A stretch of DNA of 64,000 nucleotides from NCBI GenBank assembly GCA_003851245.1, contig BHEP01000009.1, forward strand, positions 1 through 64,000, written 5' to 3'. Source of the DNA: Bacteroidales bacterium (lineage in GTDB: Bacteria; Bacteroidota; Bacteroidia; Bacteroidales; Azobacteroidaceae). Position 1 is the first letter of the stretch, and the number at the start of each line of letters is the position of its first letter. Position numbers and translations under genes: made by a program. The notes below the pieces were generated by a model. That model ran no database searches. It was not told the origin of the DNA and saw only the letters and a program-made list of their open reading frames with translations. Below are positions 1-8,589 of the stretch, piece by piece.

Positions 1-1697
1 CTGAAGGAGGAAAATTATCTATTGCAAACAATCAAATTCATGTTGACCAAGCTGACAATGTGACCTTGCTTTATACCGTCGATACAGAATATGTGCAAGA
101 CTACCCCCTATTCAAAGGAGTAAACCCCGAAGAAAGTACCCAAAAAGTGATGAATGACCTTTCGACAAAAAGCTATGCCGAAATTGAACAGAGGCATAAA
201 ACGGACTATCAAAATTTATACAACAGAGTAAAATTGTCCATGGTCGGAGATACTTCTCTCGAGCAACTTCCTACCAATGAGCGAGTAGCACAACTACAAA
301 AAGGAATGACCGACGACGCTTCTCTCAAAACGCTTTGGTTTAATCTAAGTCGCTATCTGGTAATCAGTGCTTCTCGAAAAGGCACACTCCCATCTACATT
401 GCAAGGGGCTTGGAACACATTTGTAGAGGCCCCGTGGAGTGGCAACTTTCAAAGCAATATCAATTTACAGGAAATGTACTGGGGCTGTGGGCCGACCAAT
501 CTTCCCGAATGTGAGGAATCATATGTGCAATGGATTGAAGGACTGGTAAAACCGGGTCGCAAAACTGCACAAGCCTACTACGGTACAAACGGTTGGCTCA
601 GCAATGCAACAGGAAATATTTGGGGATTCACGGCCCCCGGCGTAGATATTTTATGGGGCATATATCCTACTGGTGCTGCTTGGCATTGCAGGCATCTGTG
701 GCAGCATTATGAGTTTACAAACAATAAAGATTATTTGAAAAATAAAGCATACCCTATAATGAAGGAAGCAGCTATATTTTGGCTGGAAAATATGACTGAA
801 TATGAAGGAAAATATATTATCGCTCCTTCTGTGTCGGCAGAGCATGGCATAGAACTAAAAGATGCAAAAATCGCTGAATATTCAACAACGAATGGAGAGG
901 TGACAAAAAATAAAATATTTACTGTTCCTGCCTTTCAAGATATAGTAATGGTTAATGACCTCTACTCCAATGTGATTAAGGCTTCTGAAATTTTAGATGT
1001 AGATCCCTCCCTACGAAAACAATTTATCGATGCTCGCAACAAACTGATGCCGCTGCGAATCGGAAAGTATGGTCAATTGCAAGAGTGGATTCTTGATGCC
1101 GATAACCCCCACAATCATCACCGACATCAGTCTCATCTTTATGCCTTGTATCCTGGCAATATGATTTCAACAGAGAAGACTCCCCAACTAGCGCAGGCTG
1201 CAAGGAAATCACTTGAGTTGAGGGGCGAAGGAAAAAAAGGTGATCGGTGGCCACACGCTGGAGGAAACTGGTCCATGGCATGGAAGTCTGCATTATGGTC
1301 TAGGTTAGGCAATGGAGATAGGGCAATCAGCATATTTAATAAAATGATACAAGAAACTGCTTACGAAAATATGATGTCTAATCAATCTGGCAACATGCAG
1401 GTGGACGCAACAATGGCTACTTGTGGCATATTTGCAGAAATGTTGATGCAATCACAAGACGATTTCATAAATATTTTACCCGCTTTACCTACAGAATGGC
1501 CTGAAGGAAAAATTGAGGGCTTACTTGCCAGAAAGGGATATATCGTAAATATTGAGTGGAAATTTGGACAACTAACAAATGCTGAGATACTTATTCCTCT
1601 CAATGAATCGAAGCCCAGAGTGAAACTTAAGGGGTCTGAAATTGAATTAAATGACAAAAGAATTGTTTTTAACTATAAAAAATATAAGAACCAATGA
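1..1697 (+). CDS. GH95 alpha-L-fucosidase, 5' end outside the window
   Basis: Glycoside hydrolase family 95 enzymes remove alpha-1,2-linked fucose (some act on galactose) by an inverting mechanism. The frame is open back to base 3 and reads sensibly there (EGGKLSIANN...), so the true start lies upstream and the GTG at 60 is not a start. Visible family landmarks: the SNINLQEMYW segment near 450-485, which carries the two Asn residues that activate the water in the family; PSVSAEHG near 826-849, where the Glu is the general acid; and NHHRHQSHLYALYPG near 1112-1155. A C-terminal beta domain follows from about 1480. The stop overlaps the next GH29 gene by 4 bp, so the two are translationally coupled. 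This indicates a fucosylated glycan as substrate; fucose versus galactose preference cannot be read from the sequence. Confidence 0.93.
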   Translation, partial: EGGKLSIANNQIHVDQADNVTLLYTVDTEYVQDYPLFKGVNPEESTQKVMNDLSTKSYAEIEQRHKTDYQNLYNRVKLSMVGDTSLEQLPTNERVAQLQKGMTDDASLKTLWFNLSRYLVISASRKGTLPSTLQGAWNTFVEAPWSGNFQSNINLQEMYWGCGPTNLPECEESYVQWIEGLVKPGRKTAQAYYGTNGWLSNATGNIWGFTAPGVDILWGIYPTGAAWHCRHLWQHYEFTNNKDYLKNKAYPIMKEAAIFWLENMTEYEGKYIIAPSVSAEHGIELKDAKIAEYSTTNGEVTKNKIFTVPAFQDIVMVNDLYSNVIKASEILDVDPSLRKQFIDARNKLMPLRIGKYGQLQEWILDADNPHNHHRHQSHLYALYPGNMISTEKTPQLAQAARKSLELRGEGKKGDRWPHAGGNWSMAWKSALWSRLGNGDRAISIFNKMIQETAYENMMSNQSGNMQVDATMATCGIFAEMLMQSQDDFINILPALPTEWPEGKIEGLLARKGYIVNIEWKFGQLTNAEILIPLNESKPRVKLKGSEIELNDKRIVFNYKKYKNQ

Positions 1698-2716
1698 ACA
1701 AAATATCAGTACTGCTCATATTTTGCTTCATGACTGCCACTGCCACATTATTCGCTGCAAGCCAAGACAGTCTGCACAGCAAGCGCGCAAAAGAATTTAC
1801 TGATCTTCGCTTTGGCATGTTTATACATTTGGGTGTCAACACCTATACCGACCAAGAATGGACAGATGGATCTGTAGCTCCTTCAGTTTTCAATCCCAAA
1901 GAATTGGATACCGACCAATGGTGTAGGGTCGCCAAATCGGCAGGTATGAAATACATGGTGCTGACAAGCAAGCACCATGATGGCTTTTGTCTTTGGAATA
2001 CCAAATATACAGATTATGCCATCAAATCCTCTCCTTTCAAAAAAGATGTGGTCAAAATGCTGGCTGAATCATGCAAAAAATACGGGCTGAAATTGGGCTT
2101 GTATTACTCTCTATGGGATCGTCACGAAAAATGCTATCCTGACACATACCTTTATACCGAATTTATGAAAAATCAATTACAAGAACTTTTATGCAACTAT
2201 GGAAATATAGAGATGCTTTGGTTTGATGGGGTTTGGGATAAGTGCTCAGGATTTGGATATGGTAGCCCTAAAATGAAAGGAGAAGAAATTATGTCTGTAT
2301 GGCGAAATGAGGGTACATATCGCTGGCAATGGGATTGCATTTACTCTTACATCAAACACCTAAATCCAAATTGCTTGGTCATGAATAATTCTGGAGTCGA
2401 CTTTCCTGGTATACCCCTATTGCCTATCGACATCAGAAGTGGGGAAAGAGGAACGAAGGATATTGCTAATAAGAAAATGTGGACTTTCGCAGGTAAAGAC
2501 CTATACCTACCACTACAAATTGAAGAAACACTCTCAAAAAAATATTGGTTCTATCATGAAGGAGACCATTCTATCAAAAGTAAGGAGGAGATAAAGAAGC
2601 TTCTTGAGGATGCCCATCGAATGGATGCAAATCTTTTATTGAATGTGGGACCAATGACAAATGGGAAACTTAGACAAGAGGATGTATTATTTTTAGAATC
2701 ATTACATGATAATTAA
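1694..2716 (+). CDS. GH29 alpha-L-fucosidase, exported
   Basis: Retaining alpha-L-fucosidase of GH29, 340 aa, shorter than many family members, so essentially a catalytic barrel without the usual C-terminal beta domain. A signal peptide covers about residues 1-21 (MNKISVLLIF..., ending LFA-ASQ). Catalytic-barrel motifs: RFGMFIHLG (fucose-binding His45), HHDGF at 94-98, and LWFDGVW, whose Asp178 is the expected nucleophile. The acid/base residue is poorly conserved in this family and was not assigned. The ATG overlaps the stop of the GH95 gene (ATGA), so these two fucosidases form a coupled pair, probably attacking different fucose linkages on the same glycan. Confidence 0.9.
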   Translation: MNKISVLLIFCFMTATATLFAASQDSLHSKRAKEFTDLRFGMFIHLGVNTYTDQEWTDGSVAPSVFNPKELDTDQWCRVAKSAGMKYMVLTSKHHDGFCLWNTKYTDYAIKSSPFKKDVVKMLAESCKKYGLKLGLYYSLWDRHEKCYPDTYLYTEFMKNQLQELLCNYGNIEMLWFDGVWDKCSGFGYGSPKMKGEEIMSVWRNEGTYRWQWDCIYSYIKHLNPNCLVMNNSGVDFPGIPLLPIDIRSGERGTKDIANKKMWTFAGKDLYLPLQIEETLSKKYWFYHEGDHSIKSKEEIKKLLEDAHRMDANLLLNVGPMTNGKLRQEDVLFLESLHDN

Positions 2717-2766
2717 CACAAATAGCATATTTATTATTTAATCAATACAAACTTAAAATAAACAAC

Positions 2767-3774
2767 ATGAAAACAAGATTAATTATTTTTTTAGCCTGCT
2801 GCCTTCTACCCTTAGGAGGCTGCGAAGATTCAAACAAAGCCTTGCCTGATGCTGTGAGGGCGGAACTGGTCAAAGATTTGGAATTTGGAATGTTTATATG
2901 CTGGTCTTTTAGCACTTTCTCTGGTGTAGAGTGGACTGGCGAACCTCATGAGCCTTCTTTTTTTCGTGCCACCAAATGCAATACCGATCAATGGGCAAAA
3001 ACAGCAAAAGATGCTGGCATGAATTACATCTTATTCTTGACCAAACATCATGATGGCTTTTGCCTTTGGAACACCAAAACGACAGAGTTGAAAGTGACAA
3101 ACGCTCCTTTAGAACGTGATGTGTTGAAAGACCTCAAAAAATCATGTGATAAGTATGGAATCAAACTCGCATTGTATTTTTCCGAAGGCGATTGGAATTG
3201 GCCTGAAGCTCAAAGAGGGAAAGGAATGAAGGGAGGAATCAATCCAGAAGTTAAAAAAGCCCAACTCAAAGAATTGCTGCAAGACTATGGCACAATTGAG
3301 TTTATTTGGTTTGACGCGGCCGTTGGCGATGGTGGCCTGTCGCATAAGGAAACAGTAGAATGGGTACACCAATTTCAGCCAAATACCTTCTGCGGCTTCA
3401 ATGACCTGGAAGCTGCTGGGCGATTGAGCTTGCGAGAACGGGGCTCTCCCGGACCCTTGGGTGGCGATGGACTAACTTGGGTAGAAACCGCAGGGAAAAA
3501 TGAGAAAGAATATACGGGCTATTTGGCTGCTGAGTTTACATATCCTTTGCTACCCGAACATAAAGGGGGTGCTCAGTGGTTTTATTCCTTACCAGTCCAT
3601 GACACATTATGCGCTCCTGCCGAAAAAATATTCGCAGACTATCTTGGAGCTTTAAAGTATCGAAATATATTTTCTCTAAATATTGGCCCCGACTATCAAG
3701 GGAATATTCGCGAAATAGATGTATCTACATTACAAAAAGTTGGACAAATGATACAGGATCATCAAGCAAAATAA
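2767..3774 (+). CDS. GH29-family lipoprotein with altered fucose-binding site
   Basis: 335-aa GH29-like barrel with a lipoprotein signal (LGGC, Cys19), so probably outer-membrane anchored, unlike its neighbour. It parallels the preceding gene through FGMF, DQWAKTAKDAGM, KHHDGFCLWNTK (HHDGF at 94-98) and IEFIWFDAA, with Asp183 in the nucleophile position. One key difference: the His of FGMFIHLG is replaced by Cys45 (FGMFICWS). That His contacts the fucose hydroxyls in characterised enzymes. The protein may therefore act on another sugar, be weakly active, or be a binding protein. It lies 50 bp after the first GH29 gene and is probably in the same transcript; a hairpin follows it. Confidence 0.82.
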   Translation: MKTRLIIFLACCLLPLGGCEDSNKALPDAVRAELVKDLEFGMFICWSFSTFSGVEWTGEPHEPSFFRATKCNTDQWAKTAKDAGMNYILFLTKHHDGFCLWNTKTTELKVTNAPLERDVLKDLKKSCDKYGIKLALYFSEGDWNWPEAQRGKGMKGGINPEVKKAQLKELLQDYGTIEFIWFDAAVGDGGLSHKETVEWVHQFQPNTFCGFNDLEAAGRLSLRERGSPGPLGGDGLTWVETAGKNEKEYTGYLAAEFTYPLLPEHKGGAQWFYSLPVHDTLCAPAEKIFADYLGALKYRNIFSLNIGPDYQGNIREIDVSTLQKVGQMIQDHQAK

Positions 3775-3789
3775 TTATGCCTCCTCTCA

Positions 3790-3817
3790 TCCCGCCGTAT
3801 GTACTTACGGCGGGATT
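3790..3817 (+). terminator. Hairpin after the fucosidase genes
   Basis: Perfect 11-bp stem (ATCCCGCCGTA at 3790-3800 and its complement at 3807-3817) with a 6-nt loop, starting 15 nt after the stop of the GH29 lipoprotein gene. It is GC-rich in an AT-rich region. The downstream tract (TTGTCC) is not a strong U-run, so termination is likely but not certain. Confidence 0.6.
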
Positions 3818-3872
3818 TGTCCTAACTTTGGAGATCTCTTTAAGTAGACACTTTTTTAAGTCGATAAAAAAA

Positions 3873-3902
3873 TTGTTGTAATGAAAAATTGTTGTACTTT
3901 TG
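3873..3902 (+). promoter_or_regulatory. Bacteroidota-type promoter for the SusD-like gene
   Basis: -7 box TACTTTTG at 3895-3902 and a -33 TTG at 3873-3875, 19 nt apart, as in the Bacteroidota consensus. A direct repeat AATTGTTGTA occurs at 3871-3880 and 3887-3896, overlapping both promoter elements; it could be a regulator site. The predicted transcript has a leader of about 120 nt before the ATG at 4031. Confidence 0.65.
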
Positions 3903-3982
3903 GAAAGTGGTTCTAAAAAATAAAAAAAATCGTAAAACTAAGGGGAAAGATGTACCAAGAGAGGGGACCACTATATACTTTC

Positions 3983-4004
3983 TTGCCTTTAATAACAAAG
4001 GCAA
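3983..4004 (+). promoter_or_regulatory. Leader hairpin upstream of the SusD-like gene
   Basis: TTGCCTTT (3983-3990) and AAAGGCAA (3997-4004) form a perfect 8-bp stem with a 6-nt loop, in the predicted 5' leader and 26 nt before the ATG at 4031. It has no U-run, so it is more likely a translation or mRNA-stability element than a terminator. Function unknown. Confidence 0.4.
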
Positions 4005-4030
4005 TGTCGTATGATTTAATATAATATGTT

Positions 4031-5935
4031 ATGAAATACTTAGGATTATGTGTCTTGGTGATGTGCTTACTTTTTCTTGGCTGCAGCAAGGAGAACGATG
4101 AGGTTGATGCTAGTAAAAATGAGAATTATTCTGTACATGGACATATCATAAAAGGTCCCTTTAGAGCAGGTAGTTCCGTCAAACTTGTCGAACTAGACAA
4201 GTCATTGAAACCTACGGGCAGAATCTTCGATGCTAACACAAACAACGAGGGTTTTTATGAACTCAAAGACCTGGTTTTGGCTTCGCCTTATGTACAAATA
4301 TCGGCAGAAGGCTTTTTTTTTAATGAAAAAACCAATAAGAGGTCTGAGCACTCGCTCAAATTGAGTGGTCTTTTTGATCTTAAAAAAAACGACTTGGCAA
4401 ACATAAATCTACTCACCCATTTGAAAGAAAGGAGGCTCTTGCATTTACTTACAAATGAAGGTGCGAATTTTAATGATGCCAGCAAACAAGCACAGAAAGA
4501 ATTGTTAAGTTCTTTTGGCATACAAGAGGAAGTAAACTTATCCAATACCCTCAACCTGAGCGACGGAAATAAGTCGTCCGATATATTGTTTGCCATATCG
4601 GCAATACTACTTAATAATGAAGAATCTAAGCTTCCTGAAATTCTTCATCTATTATCTACTGAACTAGAAGCGAAAGGACAACTCAGTGAAGATGCTCTCA
4701 GTTTTATAAGGAGATCCAGTATGATTTATAATTCACTCGATTACAAAAATAATCTAATAAACCATTACCAATCCTTAGGAAAGTCCGTAGATATAGGTCC
4801 TTTCCACTTGTACATAGATTTAGATGGAAATGGCATTGTAGGCGATAGCGAGCCGCGTGAGCCGGATCTAGTAGAAGAACATTATTTTGCTAAAGAAGAA
4901 CATTGTATCAAAGCTACAGAACAAGCTTTATTTGGCACCCTCCAATTTATGGGAGCAGCACATACATTTGAGGCTCTTTATTGCAAGTCTATTCCAGAAC
5001 CTTCCGACCATAGATTAGCAGAAATCTATCAGCACACACTCAATGCTGACAATTTTATGTTACCATCTATATGGGCCTATTCATATAAATCAATTTATAG
5101 ATTGAATACAATTATTAAGTACGCAAATCAATCTGATAAAGAAGAATTTAAGAAATACATACATGCGGCAAAGACATATAGAGCTTATATTTATATCAAC
5201 ATGATTAATTTGTGGGGAGACCTACCATTTATAAATGAGGATAACTACGATGATTTTTCGAACAGCAGAGCAAGAACTCCTCTGAATGAAATATTACCTG
5301 TTCTCATTTCAGACCTAAAAACTGCTGTTGAGTACTTACCCACAAATCAAACATCGCCAGTCGTATGTTCCAAACATCTTGGAAATTTCTTACTCGCAAA
5401 AATTGAGGTATATCAAAAAAACTATTCAAATGCTTTGTCACAACTCTCTGCTATGAGCCAATTGGGGAGTTTTGCTTTGGAAAGCACGACGAAAATATTT
5501 AATGAAAATAGTAAAGAACTTATTTTTGCTCTTACGCTTGGTGACTACCACAAAGAATCAAGTCAATATCTCTTTGATACCTACGTCAAAAAAGGCGATG
5601 TTGAACCTCTTGCCAGATATACCGAAGTTGTGTTGTTGGAAGCAGAAGCCAATTTAAGACTGGGCAGATACAATATAGTACAAGCCTCAATCAATCAGTT
5701 GAGAGAAAGAAGGGGAGAGCCTTTGCTAGAAAATCCATCGGACAAAGAGTTGGAAGCAGCTATTTTGGCGGAATATAAAGCCAGCATGCCAAAAGAGCAG
5801 GTCTATTTTGCAGCCCTCAAAAGGTTTGCTAAGGCAGAAGAGGTGCTATCAATTCCTGAATACCGCCTATTGCTACCAATTCCCTATAACGAACTCAATA
5901 CTAATCCCGTGATGACACAAAATCCTGGTTATTAA
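4031..5935 (+). CDS. SusD/RagB-family lipoprotein with N-terminal extension
   Basis: 634-aa outer-membrane lipoprotein (FLGC, Cys18). Residues about 33-110 look like a carboxypeptidase-regulatory-type beta sandwich (GHIIKGPFRAGSSVKL...). Residues about 120-250 are helical. DLDGNGIVGDSE at 263-274 fits a calcium-binding EF-hand/dockerin-type loop. Residues about 290-634 are a SusD fold: TPR-like helices (AAKTYRAYIYINMINLWGDLPF) and the typical ending with YRLLLPIPYNELNTNP. SusD proteins cap a TonB-dependent SusC channel and bind glycans at the cell surface. No susC lies beside it: upstream are fucosidases, downstream a phosphoesterase. The N-terminal extension is known in other Bacteroidota surface proteins, but its fusion to SusD is unusual. 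A promoter and leader hairpin precede it, and the next gene starts 12 bp after its stop. Confidence 0.85.
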   Translation: MKYLGLCVLVMCLLFLGCSKENDEVDASKNENYSVHGHIIKGPFRAGSSVKLVELDKSLKPTGRIFDANTNNEGFYELKDLVLASPYVQISAEGFFFNEKTNKRSEHSLKLSGLFDLKKNDLANINLLTHLKERRLLHLLTNEGANFNDASKQAQKELLSSFGIQEEVNLSNTLNLSDGNKSSDILFAISAILLNNEESKLPEILHLLSTELEAKGQLSEDALSFIRRSSMIYNSLDYKNNLINHYQSLGKSVDIGPFHLYIDLDGNGIVGDSEPREPDLVEEHYFAKEEHCIKATEQALFGTLQFMGAAHTFEALYCKSIPEPSDHRLAEIYQHTLNADNFMLPSIWAYSYKSIYRLNTIIKYANQSDKEEFKKYIHAAKTYRAYIYINMINLWGDLPFINEDNYDDFSNSRARTPLNEILPVLISDLKTAVEYLPTNQTSPVVCSKHLGNFLLAKIEVYQKNYSNALSQLSAMSQLGSFALESTTKIFNENSKELIFALTLGDYHKESSQYLFDTYVKKGDVEPLARYTEVVLLEAEANLRLGRYNIVQASINQLRERRGEPLLENPSDKELEAAILAEYKASMPKEQVYFAALKRFAKAEEVLSIPEYRLLLPIPYNELNTNPVMTQNPGY

Positions 5936-5947
5936 ATAATTTATTTT

Positions 5948-6925
5948 ATGAGACAAACAACAATCATCCTTTGCTTGCTCCTAACAATAGGACAAGCGTG
6001 GGCACAAAAAAACAACAAAGACCTTTATTATCAAAATGAAGGGAAGTTCCGAATTGCGCAGTTTACGGACCTGCATTACATGCCCGAAAAACCAGAGGCT
6101 CAAGTGGTGATAGACAATTTGAACGAGGCATTGGATGCAGAAAAACCACAACTCGTAGTATTTACTGGCGATGTGGTAACCGCCAAAGATTCTAAAGACG
6201 CTTGGGACAAGGTGCTGGCCACCGTTGTTGAAAGAAAAATCCCTTGGGCTGTTGTATTCGGAAATCATGACGATGAGCAAAACTGGACACGCCAAGAAAT
6301 AATGGACTACATAGCCAAAAAGCCCTATTGTATGGGGCAAGCTGGGCCCAAAGACGTTGCTGGATGTGGCAATTATATCCTTAAAGTAAAAAATCCCTCT
6401 GATAAAAAAACCAAAACCATACTCTATTTTATGGATTCGCAATCCTACTCCAAGATAGACAGCATAAAGGGCTATGGATGGTTCGATTTTAGCCAGATAC
6501 AATGGTATAAAAAAACTAGCGCAAAGCTCACCAAAGAAAATAACAAACAGCCCTTGCCAGCTCTGGCCTTCTTTCATATACCCCTGTCCGAATATTCCAT
6601 ATTGGCAAGTAATGACTCCAATATACTGGGCACAAAAAAAGAAAAAGAATGCGCAGGAACCCTAAACTCTGGAATGTTTACGGCAATGAAAGAAGCCGGA
6701 GATGTGATAGGCACCTTTGTAGGGCACGACCACGACAATGATTATATCGGCGACTATTACGGCATAAAACTCGCCTACGGACGATTTTCGGGAAGCAAGG
6801 TCACCTACTTCAATCTAGGTCTCAATGGCTGTCGTATCATTGAGCTGGATGTGGCTAAGCCCAATTTTGAAACTTATATACGACTATACGGAGGCGAAAA
6901 AATAAATCAATACCCCAATCATTGA
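5948..6925 (+). CDS. Calcineurin-like metallophosphoesterase, exported
   Basis: 325 aa with a signal peptide ending at about residue 19 (GQAWAQ). All five metallophosphoesterase blocks are visible: FTDLH (Asp41, His43), FTGDVV (Asp75), GNHDD (Asn106, His107), FFHIPL, and VGHDHDND near the C-terminus. These bind two metal ions for phosphate ester hydrolysis. It resembles the purple-acid-phosphatase/Dcr2-type subgroup found in Bacteroidota periplasm. Its substrate is unknown. It lies 12 bp after the SusD-like gene and 22 bp before an alkaline phosphatase, so the three are probably one operon that releases phosphate from captured organic material. Confidence 0.88.
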   Translation: MRQTTIILCLLLTIGQAWAQKNNKDLYYQNEGKFRIAQFTDLHYMPEKPEAQVVIDNLNEALDAEKPQLVVFTGDVVTAKDSKDAWDKVLATVVERKIPWAVVFGNHDDEQNWTRQEIMDYIAKKPYCMGQAGPKDVAGCGNYILKVKNPSDKKTKTILYFMDSQSYSKIDSIKGYGWFDFSQIQWYKKTSAKLTKENNKQPLPALAFFHIPLSEYSILASNDSNILGTKKEKECAGTLNSGMFTAMKEAGDVIGTFVGHDHDNDYIGDYYGIKLAYGRFSGSKVTYFNLGLNGCRIIELDVAKPNFETYIRLYGGEKINQYPNH

Positions 6926-6947
6926 CACCCAATTATAATATTAAATT

Positions 6948-8570
6948 ATGAAAATAAGAATCTCCCTACTTCTGCTCCTATCATTTATAAGCCTTTCGAG
7001 TATTTATGCGGACGAAGGAAAAATAAAAAATATCATCCTAATGATTCCCGATGGCACCTCATTGTCGACAATATCTGCTGCCAGATGGCAGCAATGGTAT
7101 AGCGACCCTTCCAATCCATCACTCAACATCGACCCATATATCTGCGGCACCGTATTAACATTCTCTTCCAATGCGCCCATTGGAGATTCTGCACCCACCA
7201 CCTCTTGCTATATGACAGGCATTCCCAGTCGTGCAGGATATGTATCCACTTATCCCTTGGCAGATCCCCTCAATGATATTTACCCCACGAACCCCTCCTT
7301 GGCATACCAGCCCCTGATGACTATACTCGAGGCAGGACGCATTGAGAAAGGCATGTCGACGGGACTTGTCGCCACCTGCGAATTTACACATGCCACACCC
7401 GCCGATTGTGCGGCACACACTTATGACCGAGGTAGATATGATTGGATTTCAGAGCAAATGGTAAGCAACCAATTGGATGTAGTATTGGCTGGAGGAACAA
7501 GTATTTTGACTCAAAAACAAAGCGAGTACTTGCAAGCGAGGGATTATGGTGTTTTTAAAGACGACATCAATGGCTTTAGAAACTATACAGGCAATAAAAT
7601 GTGGTCACTATTTGAAGCCCGCGACATGCCCTACGACCTCGATAGAGATCATGCTAAAATTCCATCAATAGCAGAGATGACAAAAAAAGCTATAGAAAAA
7701 CTATCGACCAACCCCAATGGTTTTTTCTTGATGGTGGAAGGTAGTAAGATAGATTGGGCGGCTCACGACAACGATATAACTGGTATGCTTACCGACTTCT
7801 TGGCATTCGACAAGGCCTGTGGAGAGGCCATAGAATTTGCCAAAGAAAACAAGGAAACAATTGTATTGATACTCTCCGATCATGGCAACAGTGGCATGAG
7901 TATTGGATCGCACAAGAACCCATCGTATAGCAAGGCTACTAAAGACGATCTATTCAAGGCCGTAGCGGGATATAAAAAAACTGCCAAAGGGCTTTCAGAA
8001 ATAGTAAAGGCTGCTCCACAAGAAGAGATGAAAGAGCTTTTATTGAAATATGCAAATATAAACCTCAGCGACAAAGAACTAGAAAGCCTAGTCCAAGACC
8101 ACAAATTGGAAGATAGCGGCCCCCTAAGAAAAAACCTTACTGCGCTGATGAACAACAAAACAAATTATGGATTTACAACCAATGGACACACTGGCGAGGA
8201 GGTAATATTAGCTGCCTATCACCCCCACAACAAGGAGCCTAGGGGCTTTTTGCGCAATTTTGAAATAAACGCCTATATGGCAGATGCCTTAGGATTAAAC
8301 AAGGAGCTTGATAATCTTACTCAGCATTATTTTCACAAGCATACTGCGGTTTTCGAGGGAATGCAATTTCAAGCCGTTGATTCAAAAGTAGCCAATGAAC
8401 TGCCCTTTTTACGTGTTAAATATAAGAAAAACAACTTGGAACTTTATCCCAACAGCAATGTGTGCTTATTGAACAAGAAGTATATTGATCTGTCGTCGGT
8501 AGTAATTTATATGGATAAAAATGAAACTTTTTATCTACCTCTTGATCTTAGAGAAATGATGATGAGGTAG
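6948..8570 (+). CDS. Alkaline phosphatase, periplasmic
   Basis: 540-aa alkaline phosphatase (PhoA superfamily) with a signal peptide (ends SSIYA). Visible active-site landmarks: IPDG near the N-terminus (metal-binding Asp), GDSAPTTSCYMTG with the nucleophilic Ser, HATPADC, MVEGSKIDWAAHDND (Glu, Asp and His ligands), LSDHGNSG (Asp-His ligands) and NGHTGEE (last His ligand). It hydrolyses phosphate monoesters in the periplasm. An insertion of about 90 residues (about 320-410) separates SDHG from NGHTGEE, somewhat longer than in the E. coli enzyme. It is last in the SusD-phosphoesterase-phosphatase series and converges with the TPM gene 19 bp away. No PHO-box-like site was recognised. Confidence 0.92.
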   Translation: MKIRISLLLLLSFISLSSIYADEGKIKNIILMIPDGTSLSTISAARWQQWYSDPSNPSLNIDPYICGTVLTFSSNAPIGDSAPTTSCYMTGIPSRAGYVSTYPLADPLNDIYPTNPSLAYQPLMTILEAGRIEKGMSTGLVATCEFTHATPADCAAHTYDRGRYDWISEQMVSNQLDVVLAGGTSILTQKQSEYLQARDYGVFKDDINGFRNYTGNKMWSLFEARDMPYDLDRDHAKIPSIAEMTKKAIEKLSTNPNGFFLMVEGSKIDWAAHDNDITGMLTDFLAFDKACGEAIEFAKENKETIVLILSDHGNSGMSIGSHKNPSYSKATKDDLFKAVAGYKKTAKGLSEIVKAAPQEEMKELLLKYANINLSDKELESLVQDHKLEDSGPLRKNLTALMNNKTNYGFTTNGHTGEEVILAAYHPHNKEPRGFLRNFEINAYMADALGLNKELDNLTQHYFHKHTAVFEGMQFQAVDSKVANELPFLRVKYKKNNLELYPNSNVCLLNKKYIDLSSVVIYMDKNETFYLPLDLREMMMR

Positions 8571-8589
8571 TAGGAAGAAACTGAGGATA

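Noticed and set aside
60-1697. GTG at 60 as the start of the GH95 gene
   Set aside because: The frame stays open to base 3 and the residues before the GTG fit the GH95 N-terminal domain, so the gene is cut by the window edge.
5981-6577. 198-aa open frame opposite the metallophosphoesterase
   Set aside because: Antisense to a gene with all catalytic motifs present; no upstream signals.
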